Of a stretch of 41,273 nucleotides of DNA, positions 7,681-15,462 are shown piece after piece. Within the stretch, counting starts at the first letter, position 1. The number at the start of each line of letters is the position of its first letter. A program made the position numbers and the translations under genes. The notes under the pieces are model-generated. The model saw only the letters and a program-made list of their open reading frames with translations, was not told the origin of the DNA and searched no databases. The stretch is from Bacilli bacterium (lineage in GTDB: Bacteria > Bacillota_I > Bacilli_A > Haloplasmatales > Haloplasmataceae), in the NCBI GenBank assembly GCA_012516175.1, contig JAAYWZ010000069.1, forward strand, positions 1 to 41,273, in the 5' to 3' direction.

Positions 7681-8484
7681 TTATCCTCCTTGAATCACTA
7701 AGCGTTTGAGGGCTTTATTCATCCACAATTTACCGATGATATATAGGATAATGATCCAGACAATTTGTATTAAAATACTAATTATAGCTTCGTTATGGGT
7801 GATACTTCCCACATAAATTCTAAAGGGTAAGTCAGTTGTATAACGGAAGGGTAGAAAATAAATAATTCGCTTCAGTGCTTCAGGCATTAAAGGTATTGGG
7901 ATAATTAACCCTGCCAGAAACTCACCAATAACCCCAAAAATGAGAATTGAACCAGTGCCTGATAAGGTATAAAACATTGAAATATAAATTAACATCGATA
8001 ATGCTACCACTATTAATACCCCTAATACTAGGGTGATGATAAATAGTATAAAGCTAAAAGCATCAGGTGGTAGGACAAAATTATATGGATAAGGTAACAA
8101 GGAGGTAACAATGAGAATCGGTAGAAACCTTAATAAAGCACTAGAAGTGCGTTGGGCAAGGAGTCGTGCATACCAAAATTCATAGAGTTTAATGGGACGT
8201 AAGAGTTCTACCGCAATATCGCCTTTGGTAATCTGATTAATGATTTCACTATCGCGAAACCATAACATAATTAGGGCAAGAAAAGCTTGTTGAAGCCACA
8301 TCATATTAACTAATTGATGAAAAGTAATGGGTTGTGGTGTAGAACTACTAGCATAAAAGGCTTCAAAGATTAAGATATACATGAAACCCCAGAAGAACTG
8401 GGTTAAGACTCCCGCTAAAGCCGCTGTCCGATACTGTAACCCACGGATAAAACGCATCTGAAAGAGGACTAAATAACTCCTCAT
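7681..8484 (-). CDS. ABC-2 type permease, DUF990-like family (first subunit)
   Basis: The protein has 267 residues and about six membrane spans. It carries the corresponding family signature K-G-D-I-A-V-E-L-L-R-P in the first large cytoplasmic loop. R-Y-T-T-D-L-P-F-R-I-Y near the C-terminus is also typical of the partner permease in these systems. Its ATG overlaps the ATPase stop codon by four bases (ATGA type), which implies translational coupling, and the second permease follows 3 bases after its stop. The three proteins should form one heteromeric exporter. Confidence 0.85.
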   Translation of the reverse strand: MRSYLVLFQMRFIRGLQYRTAALAGVLTQFFWGFMYILIFEAFYASSSTPQPITFHQLVNMMWLQQAFLALIMLWFRDSEIINQITKGDIAVELLRPIKLYEFWYARLLAQRTSSALLRFLPILIVTSLLPYPYNFVLPPDAFSFILFIITLVLGVLIVVALSMLIYISMFYTLSGTGSILIFGVIGEFLAGLIIPIPLMPEALKRIIYFLPFRYTTDLPFRIYVGSITHNEAIISILIQIVWIIILYIIGKLWMNKALKRLVIQGG

Positions 8485-9449
8485 AATTGATACTCCTTAT
8501 ATAATTTCACGATGATATCTTCAATCGGAAGATGATTGATATCGATATCTTCGATTTGAACATATTCGGAAACCTTATCGATTATTTGCGGTAGCGATTG
8601 TTTGTTCGTATTTATCATAAACCTTAATTGGTTTCCATTGATGTTTTCAATGGGGAAGTCAAAGGGCTTAAACTGTGTTGAATAAGTTATGACCATTGTT
8701 TTTTCGCTACCAAACTTTAGTTTTACTTCATCTAAAGTACCATCAAGAAGGATCTTCCCTTTACCAATCAAGATAATACGATTCACTAGTTCTTCAATAT
8801 CACGCATATCATGGGTTGTAAGAATAACTGTTACTTGTTTCTCTTGATTAATCGTCTTGATGAAGTTTCGCACTGCTTTTTTCGATACGGCATCTAAGCC
8901 AATCGTTGGTTCATCGAGAAACAAGATTTTCGGATCATGAAGTAAAGCTGCCCCCATCTCACAGCGCATTCTTTGACCTAAACTTAATTGACGAACAGGA
9001 GTATTTAATAATTCCTTTAGTTCTAAAGTTTCCGTTAAGAGTTCAAGATTATTCTGATAGACATTAGTAGGTATCTTATAAATATCTTTGAGTAACTGAT
9101 AAGAATCGATGACGGGGACATCCCACCATAATTGTGTTCGTTGCCCAAACACCACGCCAATATGTTTTACATATTCTTTTCTATCCTTCCACGGTGTGTA
9201 ACCTATTATGTTACAAGTACCATTATCAGGGACTAAAATGCCACTGATGACTTTTATGGTAGTGGATTTACCAGCTCCATTTGGGCCAATATAACCGACA
9301 ATTTCACCTTGCTTAATATTAAAAGAGACGTTATCTAAGGCTTTAACAATAGTATATTCTCGCCTTACTAGATGTTTTAAAGCCTCGATAACGCCTTTGT
9401 TTCGTTTTGCGACTTGAAAAGTTTTAGTTATTCCTTCAACTTGAATCAT
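8481..9449 (-). CDS. ABC transporter ATP-binding protein for the DUF990-type exporter
   Basis: The ATPase subunit has 322 residues. It shows Walker A G-P-N-G-A-G-K-S-T-T, the signature L-S-L-G-Q-R-M-R, Walker B I-L-F-L-D-E-P-T-I-G-L-D and the switch H in T-T-H-D-M. The insertion before the nucleotide domain (A-L-K-H-L-V-R-R-E-Y) and the G-V-V-F-G-Q-R-T-Q-L-W-W-D Q-loop region are characteristic of the ATPases that pair with DUF990 permeases. The start at 9449 follows AAGGAGG; an upstream in-frame ATG would include that site in the coding region. A consensus promoter precedes it. Substrate unknown. Confidence 0.9.
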   Translation of the reverse strand: MIQVEGITKTFQVAKRNKGVIEALKHLVRREYTIVKALDNVSFNIKQGEIVGYIGPNGAGKSTTIKVISGILVPDNGTCNIIGYTPWKDRKEYVKHIGVVFGQRTQLWWDVPVIDSYQLLKDIYKIPTNVYQNNLELLTETLELKELLNTPVRQLSLGQRMRCEMGAALLHDPKILFLDEPTIGLDAVSKKAVRNFIKTINQEKQVTVILTTHDMRDIEELVNRIILIGKGKILLDGTLDEVKLKFGSEKTMVITYSTQFKPFDFPIENINGNQLRFMINTNKQSLPQIIDKVSEYVQIEDIDINHLPIEDIIVKLYKEYQL

Positions 9450-9484
9450 AAGTTCCTCCTTAAACAAGAAACTACAACTGAAAT

Positions 9485-9513
9485 ATTATAACAATATCAT
9501 TAACATTTTTCAA
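9485..9513 (-). promoter_or_regulatory. Promoter of the DUF990-type ABC operon
   Basis: On the minus strand: -35 TTGAAA (9513-9508), 17-base spacer, -10 TATAAT (9490-9485), about 36 bases upstream of the ATG. Confidence 0.7.
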
Positions 9514-9523
9514 TGCACCAATA

Positions 9524-9553
9524 AAAATATCGAACCAGAAGGTTCGATATTTT
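9524..9553 (-). terminator. Terminator of the lipoprotein operon
   Basis: Thirteen-base-pair perfect stem (9524-9536 with 9541-9553), four-base loop, T run on the minus-strand side. It separates the lipoprotein cluster from the ABC operon promoter. Confidence 0.85.
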
Positions 9554-9558
9554 AATGA

Positions 9559-10324
9559 TTATTCGTATTGTAATTGAATTTTATAAACTGCTCGATCATT
9601 ATATTCGGTTAGTGTATATAAATTATCAGTATAACCATTAATAATATCTTTACGATCAAGGATTTTAACTTTTCTTTGTGGCTCACTAAAGTAACTAACT
9701 GTATAATCGTAGGAGATAATACAATAAGCCATATCTTGATGAAGGGTTATTTCATTAAGCAAGTTGTCTAAGTTAAGAGTATTATAAGCAAGTTTATTAA
9801 AATCTTGGTCAAATTGAATTATCTCATAACTGATTAATTTTGGCATATAACTAAAATTCACTTTAAAGACAATCTTTTCATTAACCTGATTAAAATTAAG
9901 ACTGTAACCTAAGGATTGAGTACCTTTTACGTCATAATTGGCACATGTAGGTGTAGTTTGATCTAATTCTTTTATTTCCCCAGTTTTCTCTAATTAATGA
10001 AGTGATATAGTAACATTTATATTTGGGAGTTAAATGATAGTAGATATCATGTTCGGTAATATTAACTCCATCTTTATCACGATATTTATTTACTTTTATC
10101 TCATAAATAAATGAACTTAGTTCACCATCAAGATAGTAATAATCAACAATGGTGTTATCGATAAGAGAATGATTGTATAAGGTTATTTTTACACCTACAT
10201 AATTCGTTAGAGGTCTTATTATACTTCTTTCTTTTGTTGTTATTTCTGATGTTAATACTAATTTACAGCTTGAAAGTAGAAACATAAGTGTTAAGGATAT
10301 AATCGCTAAATATACTCTTTTCAC
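9559..10324 (-). pseudogene. Lipoprotein copy B', frameshifted
   Basis: This is a paralogue of the 252-residue lipoprotein at 11787-11029. It starts with GTG at 10324, overlapping the stop of copy A' as GTGA. The signal peptide ends at S-S-C (lipobox). The frame follows copy B up to L-I-R-E-N, then diverges and stops at 9932. The homologous continuation (N-G-E-I-K-E-L-D, P-T-C, then V-N-F-S-Y-M-P and so on to 9559) lies in the next frame. Alignment with copy B places one extra base at about 9983, so the lesion is a single insertion. The conserved Cys pair (Y-K-C and P-T-C) is still readable across the break. Real decay or a base-call error cannot be told apart here. Confidence 0.85.
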
Positions 10325-10968
10325 GCTGTTTTCCCCTCAGTTTCTGTTGTAAACTTTAGTGTTATTATCTGGCGTTCATTATTTTGATTGAGACTGATAG
10401 TGGAGTAATTGTACATTTTGTTAGCTTTACTTACGATTTTACTGCGATTAATAAGTTCACGTACATAATAAGGTTCGCCGTTTGCGTCAATGTATTTCAT
10501 ATTTAAGAGTAAATTTGAGGTATCCTTTGAGATGTTTATTGGAATATCATTACTAGTTACATCTATCATGTAATTATCGATTTTGCTATACTCAGCATCA
10601 AATTCAACTACCTCAATGCTTTCAAGATAATCAATATCTACAAATTTCAACATAATATAATATGTAAAGTTTTTGGCTATGTATGTTATTTCTTTTTTAT
10701 CATCGCAAATGGTTTCGGGTGTACCTTCTACTATCTCATCTTTGTCATTATAGAAAACAAAACTATAAGTGACGCATTGATACTTATCTAAGTCAAAATA
10801 ATAATCACCTGTTATCGTTTCACTTTCATTAAAAACAACATGGGAATGGATATTCTTTATATAAATACTTCTAGTTAATGTTACATCTTTATTAATACCT
10901 AAATCGTAATTTATGATGTAATAATCATAATTATAATCATCTAATTTCAGCTTTACTGCATATGGTAG
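10321..10968 (-). pseudogene. Lipoprotein copy A', 5' end lost at an IS end
   Basis: Reading the minus strand from 10968, an open frame matches lipoprotein A (12548-11784) from its L-P-Y-A-V-K-L-K-L-D segment to the C-terminus (compare K-P-Y-A-I-K-L-K-L-D in A). It keeps Y-Q-C-V and T-I-C-D-D, the conserved cysteine pair. The signal peptide and lipobox are missing: homology stops exactly where a 33-base IS end (10969-11001) begins, and that IS end contributes an in-frame TGA. The first ATG (10653) would leave only the C-terminal 110 residues, unexported. It is therefore a truncated gene. Its 3' end overlaps copy B', the same arrangement as in the intact A-B pair. Confidence 0.85.
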
Positions 10969-11001
10969 TTTAGTACTGTCTACTTTAAGGGGATCATATC
11001 A
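10969..11001 (-). mobile_element. Solo 33-base IS3-family end
   Basis: Identical to the outermost 33 bases (109-141) of the IS at the left of the window, in the same orientation. The IS body should lie at coordinates below 10969, but lipoprotein A' sequence starts there instead. The rest of the element and the 5' part of A' have been lost, leaving a scar. Confidence 0.8.
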
Positions 11002-11028
11002 GAATATAATCTTCTTTTGTTTATGTTT

Positions 11029-11787
11029 TTAACTATTTGTTGGTTCAACTTTGAACTGAATAATGTAAAATGCTCGTTCATCATTCTCAGTTAGAGTATA
11101 AAAACGTTCAGTATAGCCATTAATGATATCTTTGTGATCAATTATTTTAACATCACTTTGACTAACCTCACCCTCTAAATACTGATATATGATTTTACAG
11201 TAGGCAGTGTCTTGTTGGATGATATATTCATCAGAGATATTATCTAAGGTAATTGTCTTAGAAACAAGTTTATTGTGACTTTGGTCATATTCAATTACCT
11301 CATAGCTTATAAAGTTGGGCATAAAACTAAAGTTAACCTTAAAAATTATCTTTTCATTTACTTTGCTATCTTTATAACCATAGCCTATGGAATGGGAGAA
11401 TTTAGCCATAAAATCCGTACATGTTGCAGTACTGCTATCTAACTCTTTAAGATCACCATTTTCTCTAATCAATGTAGTGATATAGAAACAGTTATACTTG
11501 GGAGTTAAATGATAGTTTATTTCATGTTCTATTACTTGAGCACCACTATCATCTTGATATTCTTTAACACTGACATCATAAATATAGAGACCTTTTTCAC
11601 CATCAATGTAGTAATAGTCAACAAGTGGATCATTAATGAAATTATCAAGTATACTGATTTTTACACCAACATATTCGATCGTTTTGTTTTCTGTCGTTGT
11701 TTTTTCTGTAGTAGAGGAAACTAGTTCACAACTTGAGATAAAGAACAAAGTAACAAATACAATTAATACTAAATATACCCTTTTCAT
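11029..11787 (-). CDS. Lipoprotein B, unknown family
   Basis: This 252-residue lipoprotein has a basic N-terminus, a hydrophobic segment and lipobox I-S-S-C (Cys20), followed by a Ser/Thr/Glu linker. The mature part looks all-beta, with a conserved pair of cysteines: Y-N-C (near 100) and A-T-C-T-D (near 120). V-N-F-S-F-M-P-N-F-I-S-Y-E-V-I-E-Y-D is shared in pattern with lipoprotein A, so A and B are themselves distant paralogues. It overlaps the stop of A by ATGA. The next copies (A', B') are degraded, so A and B are the functional pair. No known domain is recognised. It is probably anchored outside the membrane and made under control of the XRE regulator upstream. Confidence 0.75.
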   Translation of the reverse strand: MKRVYLVLIVFVTLFFISSCELVSSTTEKTTTENKTIEYVGVKISILDNFINDPLVDYYYIDGEKGLYIYDVSVKEYQDDSGAQVIEHEINYHLTPKYNCFYITTLIRENGDLKELDSSTATCTDFMAKFSHSIGYGYKDSKVNEKIIFKVNFSFMPNFISYEVIEYDQSHNKLVSKTITLDNISDEYIIQQDTAYCKIIYQYLEGEVSQSDVKIIDHKDIINGYTERFYTLTENDERAFYIIQFKVEPTNS

Positions 11788-12548
11788 ACTGCTAACCCCT
11801 CATTCTGTACTGAGAATCTTAATACAATGGATTGTCGGACATTTTCTTGATTCAAACCAATAACGGGATAATAGGAGTACTTATTATTTAATCCCTCAAT
11901 CTCGGTGCGATTTACTAGTTTACGCACATAGTAAGCTTCGCCGTTCTTGTCAATGTATTTTTTATTGATTAGAAAATCCTTGGCATCTTTGGAGATAAAG
12001 ACAGATATTTCAGGATTATTTAAATCGATGCGCTGGATTTTAAGTTTGTTGTCATGTTTATCAAACTCAACAATTTCAATACTTTCTAGTATGTCGACAT
12101 CTACAAAATTCATCGTAAACGAGTGACTATAATTATTGGACGTGTAAGATATGTGGGCTTGATCTTCGCAAAACATTTCCGGATTATGCTCTTCAATTTC
12201 ATCATTTTCGTTAATGAATAAGTAACTTAAAATCACGCATTGATAACGATCCATATCGAAATGATAATTACCTGTGATAATTTCTTTATCATTACCAATT
12301 AGATGGATATGAACATTACTATAAAAATGACTAGTAGTAAACTTTTTATCTTCATCGTCCCCTCGATAATAAGAAGTTACATAATAATCTATTGTATTCT
12401 CATCTAACTTGAGTTTTATGGCATATGGCTTTCGAATTATATCTTGATTGGTACTAGTTTCAGTTGTTTTATCAATATATACTAATTGACACCCTAAAAG
12501 TATCAAGATGGTAAATGAGAATATCAAGTATTTAATTAATTTAGTCAT
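11784..12548 (-). CDS. Lipoprotein A, unknown family
   Basis: This 254-residue lipoprotein starts at the ATG at 12548 (M-T-K-L-I-K), preceded by GGAGAGG and overlapping the stop of the XRE gene by 8 bases. Upstream in-frame Met codons lie inside the XRE gene and would spoil the signal peptide. The lipobox is L-L-G-C. The mature part has the same skeleton as B: Y-Q-C-V, then M-F-C-E-D, then M-N-F-V-D-V-D-I-L-E-S-I-E-I-V-E-F-D. The cysteine pair is conserved in all four copies and may form a disulfide. It is translationally coupled on both sides (XRE-A-B). Function unknown. Confidence 0.75.
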   Translation of the reverse strand: MTKLIKYLIFSFTILILLGCQLVYIDKTTETSTNQDIIRKPYAIKLKLDENTIDYYVTSYYRGDDEDKKFTTSHFYSNVHIHLIGNDKEIITGNYHFDMDRYQCVILSYLFINENDEIEEHNPEMFCEDQAHISYTSNNYSHSFTMNFVDVDILESIEIVEFDKHDNKLKIQRIDLNNPEISVFISKDAKDFLINKKYIDKNGEAYYVRKLVNRTEIEGLNNKYSYYPVIGLNQENVRQSIVLRFSVQNEGLAV

Positions 12549-12774
12549 CGTTATCCTCTCCATCATTATCATCATCAATAAATTTTATAATATCACCTGG
12601 TTCACATTTGAGGACTTTACACAACTTATTTAAAGTGGAAAATCGAATCGCTCTTGCTTTATTACTACGAAGGATAGAAAGATTCGCTTCGGTAATGCCG
12701 ATAATATCCGCTAATTCTTTTGAGGTGAGATTATTTTTCTTAATAATCTCATCCAAATTGACATAAATACTCAT
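12541..12774 (-). CDS. Small XRE-family regulator (YozG-like)
   Basis: The helix-turn-helix protein has 77 residues. L-D-E-I-I-K-K-N-N-L-T-S-K-E-L-A forms helices 1-2, I-T-E-A-N-L-S-I-L-R-S the recognition helix, and R-F-S-T-L-N-K-L-C-K-V-L-K-C-E-P-G-D-I the typical end. This is the short Cro/CI type usually encoded next to DUF2975 membrane proteins. Here it follows the DUF2975-like gene by one base. The end is odd: an 11-residue acidic tail made almost only of Asp, Asn, Gly and Glu. It probably binds the inverted repeats at the operon promoter; this is inferred from position. Confidence 0.9.
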   Translation of the reverse strand: MSIYVNLDEIIKKNNLTSKELADIIGITEANLSILRSNKARAIRFSTLNKLCKVLKCEPGDIIKFIDDDNDGEDNDD

Positions 12775-12775
12775 G

Positions 12776-13831
12776 TTAGATTGTTAAACTATTTTCTGTA
12801 TAGATTTCATAACTTTGACGCATTACCAAAGCAAGTAAGTAAAACACAAGTGTCAGAGTAAGAGATGTAAAAGGGAAGTCGATTGATAACTTTAGATTCT
12901 GAATATTGTTTTTAAAAATTAACTGATATACATTATTTATTAACTGATAAGCGAGATTGGCAATAAAGTAAATGAGGAATAAGGAACTGCAATTCTTAAG
13001 TAACATTACATTATCAATCGAAAAGAGAATTTCATTTGTATAATTGACTAAGAGATCATGTAGGTTGCGTAATACTCTAGAGATTAGAAAAAACATTAGG
13101 TAGTATGAAAAATACTCGAAAATGATTAGGACAATTTCATGTCCTTTTCCATATTGGATATTACTTAAATTGTTAACTTCATTTTTAATCATTATCGGAA
13201 TAATATAGAAAGCAAAGATAAAGAGAAAAGTATAACAAATTCTTTGGATTACTAATAAGAATTTGGCTGCCTTAAAGAGGTTTAGTGGCTGTTCTTTATT
13301 CTTTATTAAGAAACGATAGACTAGATAGAGAATTACGACAAGGATTAATACTAAGATTAGACCTAAATAAATAATTTTACGATAATTCTGAAGAAAATTC
13401 TCGATTTCTTCATGGAGGAAGTTTATTGAATCTAAGGGGCTCGTGATAAGCGTTGGATTGATTAATAAATAGATGATAACACCAGTAAGGATACTAATTA
13501 TTATATAGAAGAATAAATCAATTATCTCTATGCATTTCTTATTTTTATAACAGCAGTAAAGATAAATAATTACAGGGATTAAACTGATTAAACCAAATAA
13601 GGTTAAAGCTAGGGCATTCCCAACAGCTCCTGTTAATGCTAGGGATTTTAATGTGTTACTTATGAATTTAAAGGGATAAAGCATTATTTCTAGGAGAATG
13701 GTAAAGTTGGTAGTAGAGAAATTACTTAGCAATCCTAATATAACGAGCACAAGGGCAAGAAGAATCAATGATATGAAGTTAATGGTACTTTTCTTGTAGT
13801 CGTAGAAAAGATAGAAGATTTTTGTTAACAT
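12776..13831 (-). CDS. Polytopic membrane protein with a DUF2975-like C-terminal half
   Basis: This 351-residue protein has about eight hydrophobic spans. The C-terminal ~160 residues (four spans, ending in A-L-V-M-R-Q-S-Y-E-I-Y-T-E-N-S-L-T-I) resemble DUF2975, whose members are normally only about 160 residues and pair with a YozG-type XRE gene, as here. The N-terminal half adds four spans with the block L-T-G-A-V-G-N-A-L-A and is not part of that family. The ATG at 13831 is chosen because GGAGG lies directly before it; the frame extends 24 codons upstream into the inverted-repeat region. It is first gene of the regulator and lipoprotein operon. It may act as a sensor or partner of the regulator; no function is known. 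Confidence 0.65.
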   Translation of the reverse strand: MLTKIFYLFYDYKKSTINFISLILLALVLVILGLLSNFSTTNFTILLEIMLYPFKFISNTLKSLALTGAVGNALALTLFGLISLIPVIIYLYCCYKNKKCIEIIDLFFYIIISILTGVIIYLLINPTLITSPLDSINFLHEEIENFLQNYRKIIYLGLILVLILVVILYLVYRFLIKNKEQPLNLFKAAKFLLVIQRICYTFLFIFAFYIIPIMIKNEVNNLSNIQYGKGHEIVLIIFEYFSYYLMFFLISRVLRNLHDLLVNYTNEILFSIDNVMLLKNCSSLFLIYFIANLAYQLINNVYQLIFKNNIQNLKLSIDFPFTSLTLTLVFYLLALVMRQSYEIYTENSLTI

Positions 13832-13844
13832 AGGACCTCCAATA

Positions 13845-13909
13845 AAATTATTGTTTTTCGATAATTCTATTACTATTATATACATTAAATTATCGAAAAA
13901 CAATAATTT
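13845..13909 (-). promoter_or_regulatory. Operator-promoter: 22-bp inverted repeat around a consensus promoter
   Basis: Two perfect 22-base arms, 13845-13866 and 13888-13909, are separated by 21 bases. Each arm contains TTATCG-A5-CAATAA, itself a near-palindrome (TTATYG-N5-CRATAA). On the minus strand the -35 TTGTTT (13903-13898) lies inside the upstream arm, the -10 TATAAT (13880-13875) in the spacer (17 bases apart), and the second arm covers the transcript start and leader. Two dyad sites placed this way fit repression by a Cro/CI dimer, most likely the XRE protein of the same operon. Confidence 0.75.
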
Positions 13910-14078
13910 GTTGTAAATTTTTATTAAAATAGTGATTTAACTAACAACAATATTATTTATTGTCTAATTATATAAGATAAAAGCGAATAAATATTGAATT
14001 AATTTTAGAGAAAGTACTGTTAATAACAAGAAATATTTGCTATTATTATGATAATCAATAAAAGTAAAGGGGGATTGT

Positions 14079-15461
14079 ATGAACACGAATAATCTTAAGG
14101 AATACCTAGCATTATTAACGCCATACACAGAACTCCGTGTGCAAGCTAATAGCACGATGAGCATGGCTTTTCTGAATGGTAACATGATAAGTAACAGCCA
14201 AAACCGCAACCATGGTGTTAGTGCCCGTGTTTACAAGAATGGTTCTTGGGGTTTTGCGTCTAATTCTGTTGTTGATGATGCTGGTATCAGAGCCGCGCTT
14301 AGTGAAGCGGAAAATAATGCGAGGTTTTTAGATTCGCGCTTAGATATGCGCAAAGCCATTTTTAATCCGACAGTCGGGAAGATGGAAAAGGATTTTCGCA
14401 GTACGAAAAGGTCATTAAGTCAAGGTGAAATCAAGGAATTTATCAAATTACTTGATAATTATATAGCAAGCAAATATCCAAATGTTATGCAACGTTATGT
14501 GGGTATCCAATTCCTTTCCATGGAAAAAAATCTTGTTACTAGTGACGGCGTTGAGTTCTATTCTTTTATTCCTCGAACTGCCATTCCTGTGCAACTAACT
14601 GTAGTTAAAGATGGAGTACCAGTAAATCTCCATGAAGTTTTCGGTGGTTTGGGCGAAGCCCAAGACTTCCTCGATAACCCGGAAAACTTCTATCCAAAAA
14701 TTGATAAATTATATCAAGAATTAGTTAATAAGAGCGAAGGTGTAATGCCTAAAGCGGGATTATGTGAGGTAATTTTAGCGAGCGATATCGCTGGTATCTT
14801 AGCCCATGAAGCGATTGGTCATACCACGGAAGCCGACTTAGTTTTAGGCGGTTCCATTGCTGCGGAATACATGAATAAAGAAGTTGCTTCACCTTTAGTA
14901 ACCCTAGTGGACTTTGCTCATACCTATAACGGTAAGACTCTAACGATGCCCATTTATATGGATGATGAAGGGGTCGTCGCAGAAGATGTCGTTATTATTG
15001 AAAATGGTATCTTAAGAAACTACATGCATAATAAAGAATCAGCCCGTATCTTTGGTACAGAACCTAAAGGTAATGCTCGAGCTTGGCAGTTTAATGATGA
15101 ACCATTAATCAGAATGCGGAATACTGCCATTTTACCTGGAAATGACAAGTTAGAAGATATGATTGCCTCCATTGAAGATGGTTACTTCTTAACTAAGACA
15201 GGTAATGGCCAAGCTGATACCACAAGTGAATTCACTTTCTCTGTTAACATGGGTTATGAAATTAAGAATGGTAAGCTCGGTAGAGCCATTAAGGATTCTA
15301 CAATCTCTGGTATTGCCTTTGATGTCTTAAAGAGCGTAACGATGGTATCCGATGAGATGACTTGGTCCGGTGCTGGTGGCATGTGTGGTAAAAAACAACC
15401 CATTCCTGTTGGTATGGGCGGACCATCGATTAAGTGTAAAGTAAATATCGGGGGTGAGTAA
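14079..15461 (+). CDS. tldD: Metalloprotease TldD
   Basis: TldD is the catalytic subunit of the TldD/TldE zinc protease, which degrades unfolded or modified peptides and in some bacteria matures ribosomally made peptides. The protein has 460 residues. The zinc motif H-E-A-I-G-H occupies residues 243-248 (HExxxH), with E251 close by. The C-terminal G-x-x-x-G-G-M-C-G-K-x-Q-P-I-P-V-x-x-G-G-P block is highly typical. The ATG follows AAAGGGGG. tldE overlaps its 3' end. No convincing promoter was seen in 13910-14078, though that gap is A/T rich. Confidence 0.95.
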   Translation: MNTNNLKEYLALLTPYTELRVQANSTMSMAFLNGNMISNSQNRNHGVSARVYKNGSWGFASNSVVDDAGIRAALSEAENNARFLDSRLDMRKAIFNPTVGKMEKDFRSTKRSLSQGEIKEFIKLLDNYIASKYPNVMQRYVGIQFLSMEKNLVTSDGVEFYSFIPRTAIPVQLTVVKDGVPVNLHEVFGGLGEAQDFLDNPENFYPKIDKLYQELVNKSEGVMPKAGLCEVILASDIAGILAHEAIGHTTEADLVLGGSIAAEYMNKEVASPLVTLVDFAHTYNGKTLTMPIYMDDEGVVAEDVVIIENGILRNYMHNKESARIFGTEPKGNARAWQFNDEPLIRMRNTAILPGNDKLEDMIASIEDGYFLTKTGNGQADTTSEFTFSVNMGYEIKNGKLGRAIKDSTISGIAFDVLKSVTMVSDEMTWSGAGGMCGKKQPIPVGMGGPSIKCKVNIGGE

Positions 15462-15462
15462 T

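Noticed and set aside
11509-11863. Plus-strand open frames inside lipoproteins A and B
   Set aside because: They are antisense to clearly conserved lipoprotein sequence, with no ribosome binding sites.
13964-14209. Minus-strand open frame of 81 codons over the tldD start
   Set aside because: It overlaps the tldD coding start and upstream region, has low-complexity hydrophobic composition and no ribosome binding site. It is a shadow of tldD.
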